64,000 bases of DNA, taken from positions 201,171 to 265,170 of the forward strand of contig NZ_FXUT01000010.1 in the NCBI RefSeq assembly GCF_900183385.1, written 5' to 3'. Shown in pieces: positions 25,958 to 36,377 of the stretch (positions within the stretch are counted from its first letter, which is position 1; each line of letters opens with the position of its first letter). Made by a program: the position numbers and the translations under genes. The notes under the pieces were generated by a model. It was not told where the DNA came from, ran no database searches, and worked only from the letters and a program-made list of their open reading frames with translations. This stretch comes from Listeria costaricensis (GTDB taxonomy: Bacteria > Bacillota > Bacilli > Lactobacillales > Listeriaceae).

Positions 25958-28603
25958 TTATTTTTTATCAAACAGCAAGGAGATTTTTTTAACGATTTCC
26001 ATCATGATTACAGCAGCAAGGGCAAGTCCGGCAGCAATCGACCATTCATGAAGGCCGAAGCTTGCAGGAATCGAGAAAATCTCGCGTGCGCCAGGTAGAA
26101 CGGTGATGCCATATAAGACGAAGCAGAGCAGTACGGCGCCGATCACATAGCGGTTGCTGAAAAATCCTGCGCCAAAAGCGGTTTGCGTATTGCTTCGTGC
26201 GGCAAAGGTTTGCAGCGTTCTCGCAAGAATTAAGGTGGTGAAGGCCATCGCGATACTCATTTCTGGGCTAATGGAAAGACCGATTGCCTGTGAAATGATG
26301 ACCGCAATCCCGATTAGAAGCCCTCTTGTTGCCACTGCCCGCATTGTGCCGCCAGCAAAGATACCTTCATCAATATCTCGCGGTTTGCGTTTCATCACGT
26401 CAGGTTCTGCTTTTTCCATACCAAGTGCGATAGCTGGCAGGGAATCGTTGACCAGATTGATGAAGAGCAGCTGCAAGGCGGTAAATGGATTGACCCAGTC
26501 TAGCACGAGGGCGAATAAGATGGCAATGATAGCACCGAGGTTACCGGCGAACAGATAGCCGATCGCCTTTTTGATATTATCGAAAACCGTTCGACCAACG
26601 CCTACTGCATCTACGATCGATACAAAGTTGTCATCCGTGAGAATCATGGCACTGGCATCTTTCGCCACGTCAGTTCCGCTACCCATGGCCACTCCGATAT
26701 CGGCTTGTTTCAGCGCTGGCGCATCATTGACACCGTCACCCGTCATCGCGGTAATTTGTTTTTTCTTCTGCCATGCCCGGACGATCCGGATTTTATTTTC
26801 AGGTGAGACTCTTGCATAAACAGAAATATGGGTCAATTTTTCATCGAGTTCCTGCTCACTCATTGCATCCAGTTCCTGTCCAGTGACTGCAATATCATCT
26901 TCTGCCATCAGGCCAATATCGCGACCGATTGCTTGGGCTGTCGTTTTATGGTCGCCTGTAATCATGACTGTGCGGATGCCGGCTTTTTTCGCTTCTTCAA
27001 TGGAGTCATAGACGGCTTCACGCGGCGGATCGATCATGGCGGTCAGTCCGACCAGAACCAAATCCTTTTCATCCTCCAGCTCAAGTTCCGTCCGATCTTC
27101 CGGCAGGCGTTTATAGCCGTATGCCAATACACGTAGCGCTTGATTGGAGAATTCTTCATTGGTTTTTTGCAGCTCGGCTAGGATTTCTTCTGTCATCGGC
27201 ACTTCTTCGCCGTTTTGATACACATAGCCAGCGCGGCTGAACATGACATCTGGGCCGCCTTTTGTCAGCATTGCCTTGTGCCCGTCGAAGGTATGGAGGG
27301 TGCTCATCAGCTTGCGGTCAGAGTCAAAGGGAATCTCGCCCTCTCGAATAAAGGCCTCCCGTATTTCATTATAGTCTTGATTATTTTTATTACTAAAGGC
27401 GATCAGGGCGACTTCGGTTGGGTCTCCCAGTTCTTTACCTTCTTCATTGATATTGGAGTCATTACATAAAACGGCAATATAAATGAGGCGTCGCTCCCCA
27501 TCCGTCCAGTTTTCCGGCTGATCTGGGAAATTTTCTTTGGTCCCATCCGGCAGATAATAATCCACTACGGTCATTTTATTTTGCGTTAAAGTTCCGGTTT
27601 TATCTGTACAAATCACACTCGTTGATCCAAGTGTTTCGACTGCTGGAAGCTTCCGAATGATCGCATGTTGTTTGGCCATTTTGTTTGTTCCAACCGCCAA
27701 AACGATGGTGACGATCGATGAAAGGGCTTCTGGAATGGCTGCTACAGCTACGGCTACGGCAAACATGAAGGCGTTTAAGATGGCGGTCGTCATGTCGCCG
27801 CTCTCCTGCCCTAATAGCACGCGTCCCGCTTCCACTGCAAAAATCAGAATACAAAGCGCCAAGATGGCAAAGCCCATTTTTTTACTAAAGCTTTCCAGTT
27901 TGCGCTGCAAGGGCGTTTGCTTGGCTTCAGCGGTCTCCAGCAGATCGGCAATTTTACCGATTTCTGTATCGAGAGCTGTGGCAGTCACGACATACTTGCC
28001 GCGTCCATAAGCAACGAGCGCCCCGCTGTAAACCAGATTGATCCGGTCGCCAATCCCCACTTTCTCTGCAATCGGGTCGACCATTTTCTGAACCGCTTCC
28101 GATTCACCTGTCAGCATGCCCTCATCCACTTTTAGTGAACCGCTTTCAAGCAAACGGCCATCTGCTGGAATATAGTCACCGGCATCCAGCAGAACAATAT
28201 CGCCAGGCACCAGCTCATTGGCATGAACCGTATTTTTCGCGCCGCCACGAATCACTTTGGCAAGCGGTGCTGACATTTCCCGAAGCGCATCCAGCGAGCT
28301 TTCCGCTTTTCTCGTTTGGACAACACTGATGATCGAATTGACAATCAAAACGATAAAAATGATCACCGATTCCATGACTTCACCCAGTACAAGCTGAACC
28401 AAAGCAGCTGCAACCAGCACGATGACCATTGGATCTCGGAATGTTTCTAAAAATAATTTCCAAAGCGGATCTTTTTTCTTCTGCTTCAACTCATTGAGGC
28501 CATATTTTTCACGCCGCTTTAGTACTTCTTCTTCTGTGAGGCCGTTTTCATCGACCTGCCATTCTTTTAGTACTTCTTCTGCCGTTCTCTGATAGTTTTC
28601 CAA
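25958..28603 (-). CDS. P2A-type Ca2+-transporting ATPase, LMCA1-like
   Basis: 881 residues, 10 membrane helices. TGES actuator loop at 165-168, M4 PEAL with Glu292, phosphorylated Asp334 in CTDKTGTLTQ, TGDGVNDAPALK hinge (about 625) and M6 NLVNDSLPAIALG. Arg795 (counted from the C-terminus, in LARTLQTF) sits exactly where Listeria LMCA1 carries the arginine that replaces the second Ca2+ site. This predicts one Ca2+ exported per ATP in exchange for protons. N-terminal cation-ATPase domain at about 5-70. Monocistronic with a shared terminator. Confidence 0.93.
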   Translation of the reverse strand: MENYQRTAEEVLKEWQVDENGLTEEEVLKRREKYGLNELKQKKKDPLWKLFLETFRDPMVIVLVAAALVQLVLGEVMESVIIFIVLIVNSIISVVQTRKAESSLDALREMSAPLAKVIRGGAKNTVHANELVPGDIVLLDAGDYIPADGRLLESGSLKVDEGMLTGESEAVQKMVDPIAEKVGIGDRINLVYSGALVAYGRGKYVVTATALDTEIGKIADLLETAEAKQTPLQRKLESFSKKMGFAILALCILIFAVEAGRVLLGQESGDMTTAILNAFMFAVAVAVAAIPEALSSIVTIVLAVGTNKMAKQHAIIRKLPAVETLGSTSVICTDKTGTLTQNKMTVVDYYLPDGTKENFPDQPENWTDGERRLIYIAVLCNDSNINEEGKELGDPTEVALIAFSNKNNQDYNEIREAFIREGEIPFDSDRKLMSTLHTFDGHKAMLTKGGPDVMFSRAGYVYQNGEEVPMTEEILAELQKTNEEFSNQALRVLAYGYKRLPEDRTELELEDEKDLVLVGLTAMIDPPREAVYDSIEEAKKAGIRTVMITGDHKTTAQAIGRDIGLMAEDDIAVTGQELDAMSEQELDEKLTHISVYARVSPENKIRIVRAWQKKKQITAMTGDGVNDAPALKQADIGVAMGSGTDVAKDASAMILTDDNFVSIVDAVGVGRTVFDNIKKAIGYLFAGNLGAIIAILFALVLDWVNPFTALQLLFINLVNDSLPAIALGMEKAEPDVMKRKPRDIDEGIFAGGTMRAVATRGLLIGIAVIISQAIGLSISPEMSIAMAFTTLILARTLQTFAARSNTQTAFGAGFFSNRYVIGAVLLCFVLYGITVLPGAREIFSIPASFGLHEWSIAAGLALAAVIMMEIVKKISLLFDKK

Positions 28604-28715
28604 AATTCGCCAACTCCTTTACACCTTCACCATCATTTATTTAAACTCGTTAACTTAAATATAACAATTTCAACAGCATATTCCCAATAATACTCTTATC
28701 TTTACAAAGTTTTAA

Positions 28716-28745
28716 CAAAAAAACAGCAGAAATGCTTCTGCTGTT
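28716..28745 (-). terminator. Terminator of the EamA transporter gene
   Basis: AACAGCAGAA (28722-28731) / TTCTGCTGTT (28736-28745) and T7 on the minus strand. Confidence 0.85.
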
Positions 28746-29729
28746 CTAAAAATCTTTATGGGTTCGGATTCGCCCTTCTTTTTCCTTATCGCGGATAATT
28801 TTCGGCACTTCACGACTGGCCACAAAAGTCAATGTCGAGCCGATCAAAATGAGCAGAATCCCAATCGCTGTATTCACATAGATGGCTTCATGCAAAATGA
28901 GCAGTGCCAAAATTGGTGCCAGCGCCGGCTTAATAAAAAATACCAACGAAGCGAGCGATACGCTTGTTTCTTCCATAGCCAGAAAATAGCTGCTGAAACC
29001 AATCCCCGTTACAAATACACCCAAGTAAATCAAGAGTGGTAATGAGCTGAGGGATACGCCCGCAACAAACGGAATTTGACTAAAGGTAGAAAGTCCAGCT
29101 GTATTCAGCGCTTCGGCAAGTGCGGGAATATGTGTGAGCATCATTACAACGGCCAGTTCAGCGACCCCTACTAAAAAGGAAAAACAAGTCATCACGATCC
29201 CGTCATAGCGCCGTTCCTTCGTCCCATAACGACAAATCACACTATAGATGGCAAAAGTGATCGCAGCGGCTACCGCAAGGACAATCCCAAGCGGGTCCTG
29301 CAGCTCAAAAGGATTGACAATGACCAGCATGCCGATCAGGCTGATAATGATCGACCCCACCGTAAGTCGGGATAATTTTTCCCGTAAAAAAAGCGCCGCA
29401 AATGCCAGCACAAAAATCGGATTACAGCTGAACAGAATCGCCACTGTGGAGGCTTTTGTATATTGAATGGCCAGTTGGAAAAACGTCATACTGACAACGA
29501 TACAAAAAAAGCCAGTAATCGAGAAAAACAGCCAATCACGCCCAGCCAGCCGTCGCTTCGACCGTTGCAACCGTTTTATGGCAAGTGGAAGTAGTACTAG
29601 TCCGCCAATCAGAAACCGTAAAAAATTCAGTTCGATTGGATTGAACGTATTGCCGGATAATTTGATCGCAATTTCCATCGTACTGAAAAGAAATGTGGCG
29701 ATCATAATATAGAAATAACCTTTCTTCAT
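28746..29729 (-). CDS. EamA/DMT-family transporter
   Basis: 327 residues with ten predicted membrane helices in two EamA repeats (about 8-140 and 152-300). Typical are NFLRFLIGGLVLLPLA early in repeat one and the matching FFIKPALAPILALLILHEAI in repeat two. I use the ATG at 29729 (AAGGGTG at good distance); a GTG at 29741 has no spaced ribosome-binding site. Divergent from a LysR gene, which probably controls it. Family members export amino acids or metabolites. Substrate unknown. Confidence 0.85.
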   Translation of the reverse strand: MKKGYFYIMIATFLFSTMEIAIKLSGNTFNPIELNFLRFLIGGLVLLPLAIKRLQRSKRRLAGRDWLFFSITGFFCIVVSMTFFQLAIQYTKASTVAILFSCNPIFVLAFAALFLREKLSRLTVGSIIISLIGMLVIVNPFELQDPLGIVLAVAAAITFAIYSVICRYGTKERRYDGIVMTCFSFLVGVAELAVVMMLTHIPALAEALNTAGLSTFSQIPFVAGVSLSSLPLLIYLGVFVTGIGFSSYFLAMEETSVSLASLVFFIKPALAPILALLILHEAIYVNTAIGILLILIGSTLTFVASREVPKIIRDKEKEGRIRTHKDF

Positions 29730-29770
29730 ATGGTTCAACACCCTTGTTTTATTTCATCCATCTTTTATTA

Positions 29771-29787
29771 TATAATAGATAATTATA
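29771..29787. promoter_or_regulatory. Operator-like dyad between EamA and LysR genes
   Basis: TATAAT-AGATA-ATTATA, a perfect inverted repeat of LysR-box size in the divergent intergenic region. It also supplies -10-like hexamers to both sides. Confidence 0.5.
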
Positions 29788-29847
29788 GCAAACAAAGCAT
29801 AAAATCGATCATTTCCATGAGAATTATGCATTGAAAAGAGGTGTGAA

Positions 29848-30741
29848 ATGGACATTCAACAATTGCGTTATTTTATTGCAGCGGCAGAAACGGAGCATTT
29901 GACCAAAGCAGCCGCCGAACTCTCCTTGTCACAATCCGCCTTGAGCCGCTCGATCATTGCCCTTGAGGAGGAAATTGGTGTCGCCTTATTTGACCGGGTG
30001 AATCGGCGGATCGAGCTGAATCGCTTTGGCAAACTATTTTTAGAGCAGGCAAGAAAAACGGTGACGGAGCTTGATCTGACAGAGCAAACGTTGCAAAATC
30101 TGGCCGACCCGGAAAGCGGCGAAATCAAGCTGGCCTTTTTGCATACATTCGGTTTATCTTTTATACCGGCTATGCTTAAAGCGTTTCAAAATGAGCATCC
30201 TAAAAACAAGCTGCATTTGAATGAATGTGGCAATGCGGAACTTTTCGACCTGATTCGGACTGGAGCGGCAGATGTGGGAATTAGTGCCCTGCAAATAGAG
30301 GACTCCTCGCTCGTTTTTCATCCTCTTCGTCGTGAAAAAATGGTGCTGATCATTTCTAGTGAAAACCCGCTCGCCAGTCAGACGGAGCTCTCTCTTCCAA
30401 TGATTCAGGCGGAAACCTTTATCCACTTTGATAAGCAAACTTTTTCGAGAAATTTGGTCGAACAGCTTCTCGCCAATCAGCACATCCATGTCCAGTCAAG
30501 CTATGAGGGTCTTGAAATTGCCAGCGTGATTGGTTTGGTGGAGGCCAATATGGGCGTTTCGATCGTCCCGGAATCCACGTGCGAACATTTGAATCATGTG
30601 AAAGTTTTCCCGCTGGCGGACAAAATGGCGGAACGCGTGATTTATCTGGTTCATAAAGCCGGCAGCAGTCGAACCGGTGCCGTCGAGCGTTTCATTTCCT
30701 TCGGGATGCGCTATCCGTTTACCCAAAAAGCCGCCGAATAG
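29848..30741 (+). CDS. LysR-family transcriptional regulator
   Basis: 297 residues. Winged helix 1-60 (MDIQQLRYFIAAAETEHLTK, then LSLSQSALSRSIIALEEEIG), linker helix to about 88, and a LysR substrate domain (about 90-290) with ASVIGLVEANMGVSIVPES. It resembles the GltC/YwfK branch. Divergent with the transporter, so likely its activator in response to the exported compound. AGAGGTG ribosome-binding site. Confidence 0.9.
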   Translation: MDIQQLRYFIAAAETEHLTKAAAELSLSQSALSRSIIALEEEIGVALFDRVNRRIELNRFGKLFLEQARKTVTELDLTEQTLQNLADPESGEIKLAFLHTFGLSFIPAMLKAFQNEHPKNKLHLNECGNAELFDLIRTGAADVGISALQIEDSSLVFHPLRREKMVLIISSENPLASQTELSLPMIQAETFIHFDKQTFSRNLVEQLLANQHIHVQSSYEGLEIASVIGLVEANMGVSIVPESTCEHLNHVKVFPLADKMAERVIYLVHKAGSSRTGAVERFISFGMRYPFTQKAAE

Positions 30742-30817
30742 ATAAAGTTACTTGCCGAATAGACTTCGACTTTGCTACACTCAATCTAATAATAAGGAAG
30801 TCTTTGGGAGGAATAGG

Positions 30818-31228
30818 ATGAAAAAAGCTGTCGATTATGTGCGCTACGTGCCCTTAATTTTACGCTGGGCCCTCAATTTTGCGCTTGTTCTAGTTGGACT
30901 GACACTGGTTGTTTTCCTGATTCGTGAAGCATGGTACATTTTCAGTAACTTACTTATTTTAGACACCAAAGAATCTTACTACGAAATGATGGCTCAAATC
31001 TTGGTTTTCTTCCTTTACTTTGAGTTTATCGCGTTAATCATTAAATATTTTGAGTCCAGCTACCACTTCCCTCTTCGCTATTTCATCTATATAGGGATTA
31101 CTGCCATCGTCCGTTTGATTATTGTCGATCATTCCGATGCGCTGGCAACACTCTTTTTGGCAGGGGCGATTCTGCTTTTGACCGGTGCCTTATACCTAGC
31201 GAACACCAAGCTTTTAAAGCGGGAATAG
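30818..31228 (+). CDS. psiE: PsiE-family membrane protein
   Basis: 136 residues from the ATG at 30818 with GGGAGGA upstream. Four membrane helices (about 16-40, 60-80, 85-105 and 110-130), with the PsiE-type features [21 protein letters not shown] and [17 protein letters not shown]. PsiE is phosphate-starvation induced in enterobacteria. Its role here is not known. A TTGCCG...TACACT promoter-like pair lies just upstream and a terminator follows. Confidence 0.8.
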   Translation: MKKAVDYVRYVPLILRWALNFALVLVGLTLVVFLIREAWYIFSNLLILDTKESYYEMMAQILVFFLYFEFIALIIKYFESSYHFPLRYFIYIGITAIVRLIIVDHSDALATLFLAGAILLLTGALYLANTKLLKRE

Positions 31229-31272
31229 CAAGCGTATATACAACTGATCGGCTGTTTGGTTATTTTTGTACA

Positions 31273-31316
31273 CAAACCTTTCCTAGGTATTTTCACCTAT
31301 GAAAGGTTTTTCTTTT
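31273..31316 (+). terminator. Terminator of psiE
   Basis: AAACCTTTC (31273-31281) / GAAAGGTTT (31300-31308) with inner TAGGT/ACCTA, then TTTTCTTTT. Confidence 0.85.
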
Positions 31317-31473
31317 GCACATATACCAGTTTTCAATACACTTTGTTCCAAATGTGTCAATAAATTTACAATTTGACTCAATAAATGAAAAGTCGCAAAT
31401 TTTACTGCATCTTCCCTCCTATTTTTGGTAAACTAGTAAGGAGAAAAAGAAAAAGGATGTGAACCTTGGGGAA

Positions 31474-34044
31474 ATGAAAAGAAAAAAATGGATACAATGT
31501 GTGCTAGGTGTTGGTGGCATACTTGTTTCTACAGCCGTTATTTCTGCTCCGGAAAAAGTCGAGGCAGCAGAATCACCGCTCGCTAGTGTCCCCGTTTTGT
31601 ATAGTTCTGCTCTCTCAGCTTCAAGCGAACAGCAGAAATTTATCAACTCGCTTGTGTCGCAAGCACAGGCTGATCAGCGGCAATATAAACTTTTTTCAAG
31701 TATTACACTTGCACAGGCCATTTTAGAATCTGGCTGGGGCAAAAGTGATCTTGCAACGAAAGCCAATAATTTATTTGGTATTAAAGGCAGCTACAATGGC
31801 CAATCCTATCTGGTACCAACGCTTGAATACATCAATGGCCAGTGGATAACAGTCAATGCCAATTTCCGCAAATATCCCAGCTGGAGCGCTTCTGTGCACG
31901 ACCATACCATGCTCCTTGTGAATGGCACAAGTTGGGACCCGACGCACTATTCCAAAGTCGTCAATGCGAAAACCTATCAGGAAGCGGCGAATGAGCTGCA
32001 AAAAGCAGGCTATGCCACGGATCCCAATTATCCGGCCAAGCTAATCAATATTATTGAGACCTATGATTTGGATCAGTATGACACACTTTATGACACGATC
32101 AGCAATGAAAAAGTGTATTACGGCTATGCCAATATTAAAACGACAGATGGACATTCGGTTTGGACAAGGCCTTATGGCACGGAAAACGCCCAATATGTCA
32201 ACGAGCTTTCTGCTTATAGTGGGAAGAAACTGGAATTAAATCGCGTGGCCACAACGAATCGGGCCACTTGGTATCAATTCGCAGTTGATGGCAAGACGAT
32301 TGGCTGGGTGGATTCCCGGGCACTGGACATCTTCTATAATAATGGCATGGAAGTCGCCACATCTGGCACGCGTTATGTAAAAAATACGTCTGCCAGCTAC
32401 TATAAATATCCAGTTGTCGATAATCCAATGCGCATCGGTTCCCTTTCTGGATACAGCGGCAAGAAGCTGACGATTGATCGGAAAGCAACGATTCTCGGTG
32501 AAAACTGGGTGCGTGTCTTCTACAATGGCACTCTGCTCGGCTGGGTCAAAGAAAGTGATCTATCGACTTCTGCTCCTATTACGATGGACTATGATAAGGT
32601 GGTCTATGCTTACGGCAATGTGACAAACAGCGGCAATAATGGCATTTGGTCCAAGCCTTATGGAACAACAGGTGCCACTTATGTCGGACCGGTCTCTACT
32701 TATCAGGGGCAGAAAATCCGCCTGCTTCGTGAAGCAAGAACCAGTAATGGCGTGACGTGGTATGAATTTTCGGCGAACGGCAAAACGATTGGCTGGTTGG
32801 ATGCACGTGCCATCTCCGTCTTCTATGACAGCTCGATGGAACAAAGCGCTACTGGCACTCGCTATGTGAAAAATACCAGCGGCACTTATAATCTGTATCC
32901 AGTTGTCGACGGACCGATGACACTTGGTTCACTGGCTGACTATGCCGGCAAAGCCCTGACGATCGACCGGAAAGCAACGATTCTTGGCGAAAACTGGGTG
33001 CGCGTCTTCTACAATGGCACTAAACTCGGCTGGGTCAAAGAGGCTGATTTAGCGACGACACCACAAACGACACTGGATTATGACAAAGTGGTCTATGCTT
33101 ATGGTAATGTGACAAACAGCGGCAACAATGGCATTTGGTCCAAGCCTTACGGGCTATCAGGCGCCAGCTATGTCGGACCGGTTTCTAAGTACCAAGGGCA
33201 AAAAATTCGCCTGCTTCGTGAGGCGAGAACCAGTAATGGCGTCACGTGGTATGAATTCTCGGCAAATGGCAAAACGATCGGCTGGTTGGATGCACGCGCC
33301 ATCTCCGTCTTCTATGACAGCTCGATGGAACAAAGCGCTACTGGCACTCGCTATGTGAAAAATACCAGTGGCACCTATAATCTGTATCCAGTTGTCGACG
33401 GACCGATGACACTTGGTTCACTGGCTGACTATGCTGGAAAAACCTTGACGATCGACCGGAAAGCAACGATTCTTGGCGAAAACTGGGTGCGCGTCTTTTA
33501 CAATGGCACTAAACTCGGCTGGGTCAAAGAAGCGGATCTTTCAACGAGTCAGCAAATTTCACTGGATTATGACAAAGTGGTCTATGCTTACGGCAATGTG
33601 ACGAACAGCGGCAATAATGGCATTTGGTCCAAGCCTTACGGGCTATCAGGTGCCAGCTATGTCGGAGCAGTTTCTAAGTACCAAGGGCAAAAAATTCGTC
33701 TGCTTCGTGAGGCGAGAACAAGCGACGGTGTGACATGGTATGAATTTTCGGCGAACGGCAAAACGATCGGCTGGTTGGATGCGCGTGCCATCTCCGTCTT
33801 TTATGACAGCTCGATGGAACAAAACACCACTGGCACCCGCTACGTGAAAAATACCAGTGGCACCTATAATCTGTATCCGGTAGTGGATGGACCGATGATT
33901 CTGGGTTCTTTATCTACCTATACTGGAAAGGCGCTGACCATCGACCGGAAAGCAACGATTCTGGGTGAAAATTGGGTGCGCACAGTCTATAATGGCTCAC
34001 GACTTGGCTGGGTCAAAGAAAGTGATTTGAAATTAACAAAATAA
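31474..34044 (+). CDS. Secreted N-acetylglucosaminidase autolysin with eight GW modules
   Basis: About 856 residues. Signal peptide about 1-33 (ending KVEAAES). GH73 glucosaminidase domain about 55-200 (AQAILESGWGKSDLATKANN, where Glu is the likely catalytic acid, and YPSWSASVHDHTMLL). Then four tandem 162-163-residue units, each holding two GW modules, recognisable by the repeated NGKTIGWLDARA and NGTKLGWVKEADL. GW modules bind lipoteichoic acid and anchor autolysins such as Ami, Auto and InlB. Eight modules predict tight surface retention. Start is uncertain: ATG 31474 gives the best signal peptide, while a GTG at 31459 is also in frame. Confidence 0.9.
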   Translation: MKRKKWIQCVLGVGGILVSTAVISAPEKVEAAESPLASVPVLYSSALSASSEQQKFINSLVSQAQADQRQYKLFSSITLAQAILESGWGKSDLATKANNLFGIKGSYNGQSYLVPTLEYINGQWITVNANFRKYPSWSASVHDHTMLLVNGTSWDPTHYSKVVNAKTYQEAANELQKAGYATDPNYPAKLINIIETYDLDQYDTLYDTISNEKVYYGYANIKTTDGHSVWTRPYGTENAQYVNELSAYSGKKLELNRVATTNRATWYQFAVDGKTIGWVDSRALDIFYNNGMEVATSGTRYVKNTSASYYKYPVVDNPMRIGSLSGYSGKKLTIDRKATILGENWVRVFYNGTLLGWVKESDLSTSAPITMDYDKVVYAYGNVTNSGNNGIWSKPYGTTGATYVGPVSTYQGQKIRLLREARTSNGVTWYEFSANGKTIGWLDARAISVFYDSSMEQSATGTRYVKNTSGTYNLYPVVDGPMTLGSLADYAGKALTIDRKATILGENWVRVFYNGTKLGWVKEADLATTPQTTLDYDKVVYAYGNVTNSGNNGIWSKPYGLSGASYVGPVSKYQGQKIRLLREARTSNGVTWYEFSANGKTIGWLDARAISVFYDSSMEQSATGTRYVKNTSGTYNLYPVVDGPMTLGSLADYAGKTLTIDRKATILGENWVRVFYNGTKLGWVKEADLSTSQQISLDYDKVVYAYGNVTNSGNNGIWSKPYGLSGASYVGAVSKYQGQKIRLLREARTSDGVTWYEFSANGKTIGWLDARAISVFYDSSMEQNTTGTRYVKNTSGTYNLYPVVDGPMILGSLSTYTGKALTIDRKATILGENWVRTVYNGSRLGWVKESDLKLTK
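32101..34041 (+). repeat. Four tandem coding repeats of about 489 bp (GW-module pairs)
   Basis: Units at about 32101-32586, 32587-33075, 33076-33564 and 33565-34041. Units 2-4 are nearly identical at DNA level, including synonymous positions, over long stretches. Unit 1 is clearly diverged. This suggests recent duplication or ongoing gene conversion. Confidence 0.88.
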
Positions 34045-34052
34045 GTATGCAT

Positions 34053-34086
34053 GGAGAGGAGTCTTTCAACGGCTTCTCTCCTTTTT
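34053..34086 (+). terminator. Terminator of the GW autolysin
   Basis: GGAGAG (34053-34058) / CTCTCC (34076-34081), then TTTTT. Confidence 0.7.
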
Positions 34087-34296
34087 GGTATAGCCCAGGA
34101 TGGCGACTGTCGATTTTGCCTCACCCCCTATCCCCCTAGTCATCCTCTTCAAATTTCAGGAAATTAGCTTCTAAAAGCCGCTATTCATGTATAGACCAAT
34201 TCTCCAACCAAAACATCTATCACTTGATTTAAAGATATTTCTCTCCTATAATAGCTCTATTCAAAGATATACCAATTAAAAAAAGGGGCTGTTCAT

Positions 34297-36258
34297 TTGG
34301 AAAAGTCGTCGTATAAATATTTACAGTTACTTGCCAAACAATACCCAACCATTGCCAAAACTGCCACAGAAATCATTAATCTGGAAGCCATTTTAAACCT
34401 GCCAAAGGGAACCGAGCATTTTTTGAGTGATATCCACGGGGAGTACAGCGCCTTTGAACAGGTTCTCCGTAACGGTTCCGGTGTGGTCAAGCGTAAGATT
34501 CGCGATGTTTTTGGGCAGGATTTGACGACAGATGAGATCAATACCCTGGCAACGCTTGTTTATTACCCTGAGCAAAAAATGGATCTGATTTTAGCCGAAT
34601 TAGATGATGCCGACAGCTGGTATCAGAAAACGCTTTTTCAGCTTATCGACTTGTGCCAGTATGTTTCCAGTAAATACACCCGCTCAAAAGTCCGCAAAGC
34701 CATGCCGAAAGACTTCTCTTACATTCTCGAAGAACTGCTCCATGAAAATTATAATGAAGAGGATAAGCATTTGTACTATGCCAAGATCATTCAGAGTATC
34801 ATCGATCTGGACCGGGCGCGTGAATTTATTGCGGCTTTATGCAAGCTGATCCAGCGGCTGGTAGTCGATCATTTACATGTGGTCGGTGATGTGTATGACC
34901 GCGGCCCCTATCCAGATAAAATTATGGACACGCTGATGGCTTATCATTCCATGGATTTTCAGTGGGGCAATCACGATATGTTATGGATGGGAGCGGCCAG
35001 TGGTTCCAAAGTCTGCCTCGCCAATGTGATCCGCATCTCAGCTCGCTATTTGAATCTGGATATTTTAGAGGACAGTTACGGCATTAGCTTGCGACCGCTG
35101 GCTTTATTTGCAGAGGAGCAATATGGGGACGACTCTTGCACTTTCTTTCAGCCCAAAAACGAGGAAAATCTTACATATAGCCATGCTGAAATAACACAGA
35201 TTGCACGAATGCATAAAGCGATCGCCATCATTCAGTTCAAGCTGGAGGGCAAAATGATCGATCAGCATCCTGAATTTCATATGGACGGGCGCAAACTGCT
35301 GGATAAAATTGATTATCAGGCTGGTACCATTGAGCTGAAGGGAGAGACCTATCCTCTGCTTGATACTCATTTTCCAACGATTAATCCACGTAGTCCCTAT
35401 GAGCTCACTGCCGCTGAGCAAGAAGTGATGGAGAAGCTGACTTTTTCTTTCAAAAACTGTGAACGGCTCCAAAAACATATTCAGTTTCTCTATGCAAAAG
35501 GGAGCATGTTTCTGACCTATAATGGAAATCTGCTTTATCATGGTTGCATTCCGCTCAACGAAGATGGCAGCTTTATGGAGATGGAACTTCGCGGTAAGTG
35601 CTTTTCGGGCCGGGCATTGTTGGCGGAATTTGAGCAGCTCGCGCGGGAAGGCTATTTTCGGACAAGCGGAACGGCTGAAAAAGAATATGCATGTGCGATT
35701 ATTTGGTATCTGTGGACGGGGGCTGCAAGTTCTCTATTTGGCAAAAGTGAGATGACCACTTTTGAGCGTTACTTTATAGCCGACAAAAAGACGCATCATG
35801 AAGAGAAAAATCCCTACTATAAATTACGCAATGATCCGGCTATTTGCGAACAAATTTTAAAAGAGTTTGGTGTGGAACCCTTGTCAGGTCATATCATCAA
35901 CGGACATACACCGGTTAAGGAAGGAAATGGGGAAAGTCCGATCAAGGCGGATGGAAAAATGCTGGTGATTGATGGCGGATTTTCAAAGCCTTATCAAAAA
36001 ACCACCGGGCTAGCCGGCTATACGTTACTTTTCAACAGCTACGGTTTGCAACTTGTCAGCCATCAGCCGTTTACTTCTACGGAAGAAGCCATTCAAAATG
36101 AAACCGATATTTTGTCAACGCGGCAAGTGATTGAAACGGAGATTGAACGAAAGCGTGTGGCAGATACGGATATTGGCCGAGAGCTTCGCCAACAAGCGGA
36201 CGATTTAAGATCTCTGGTGGAAGCTTATCGCAAAGGACTTTTCAATGAACGTTCTTAA
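34297..36258 (+). CDS. fbp: Fructose-1,6-bisphosphatase class III
   Basis: 653 residues, the Firmicutes-type gluconeogenic FBPase unrelated to the class I fold. Starts with TTG at 34297 after AAAGGGG. Metallophosphatase motifs: [11 protein letters not shown] (about 42-52), [17 protein letters not shown] (about 196-212), QWGNHDMLW (about 223-231) and [12 protein letters not shown] (about 534-545), together forming the Mn2+ site. Hydrolyses fructose-1,6-bisphosphate to fructose-6-phosphate. Monocistronic. An sRNA candidate follows. Confidence 0.95.
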   Translation: MEKSSYKYLQLLAKQYPTIAKTATEIINLEAILNLPKGTEHFLSDIHGEYSAFEQVLRNGSGVVKRKIRDVFGQDLTTDEINTLATLVYYPEQKMDLILAELDDADSWYQKTLFQLIDLCQYVSSKYTRSKVRKAMPKDFSYILEELLHENYNEEDKHLYYAKIIQSIIDLDRAREFIAALCKLIQRLVVDHLHVVGDVYDRGPYPDKIMDTLMAYHSMDFQWGNHDMLWMGAASGSKVCLANVIRISARYLNLDILEDSYGISLRPLALFAEEQYGDDSCTFFQPKNEENLTYSHAEITQIARMHKAIAIIQFKLEGKMIDQHPEFHMDGRKLLDKIDYQAGTIELKGETYPLLDTHFPTINPRSPYELTAAEQEVMEKLTFSFKNCERLQKHIQFLYAKGSMFLTYNGNLLYHGCIPLNEDGSFMEMELRGKCFSGRALLAEFEQLAREGYFRTSGTAEKEYACAIIWYLWTGAASSLFGKSEMTTFERYFIADKKTHHEEKNPYYKLRNDPAICEQILKEFGVEPLSGHIINGHTPVKEGNGESPIKADGKMLVIDGGFSKPYQKTTGLAGYTLLFNSYGLQLVSHQPFTSTEEAIQNETDILSTRQVIETEIERKRVADTDIGRELRQQADDLRSLVEAYRKGLFNERS

Positions 36259-36365
36259 AAAGTCATAAAAAGTTCAGAAATTGGTAAAGCGTCTATTCAT
36301 GCGGTTCTTGAAGAATTTTCACTATTTTCGCTACTTTTTTCAAGTGCAACTTTCCCTAAATCCAG

Positions 36366-36371
36366 TATAAT
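36366..36371 (+). promoter_or_regulatory. -10 element of the LhrC-like sRNA
   Basis: Perfect TATAAT with GTGCAA about 16 bases upstream as a weak -35. It places the transcript start near 36378. Confidence 0.5.
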
Positions 36372-36377
36372 AATAGA

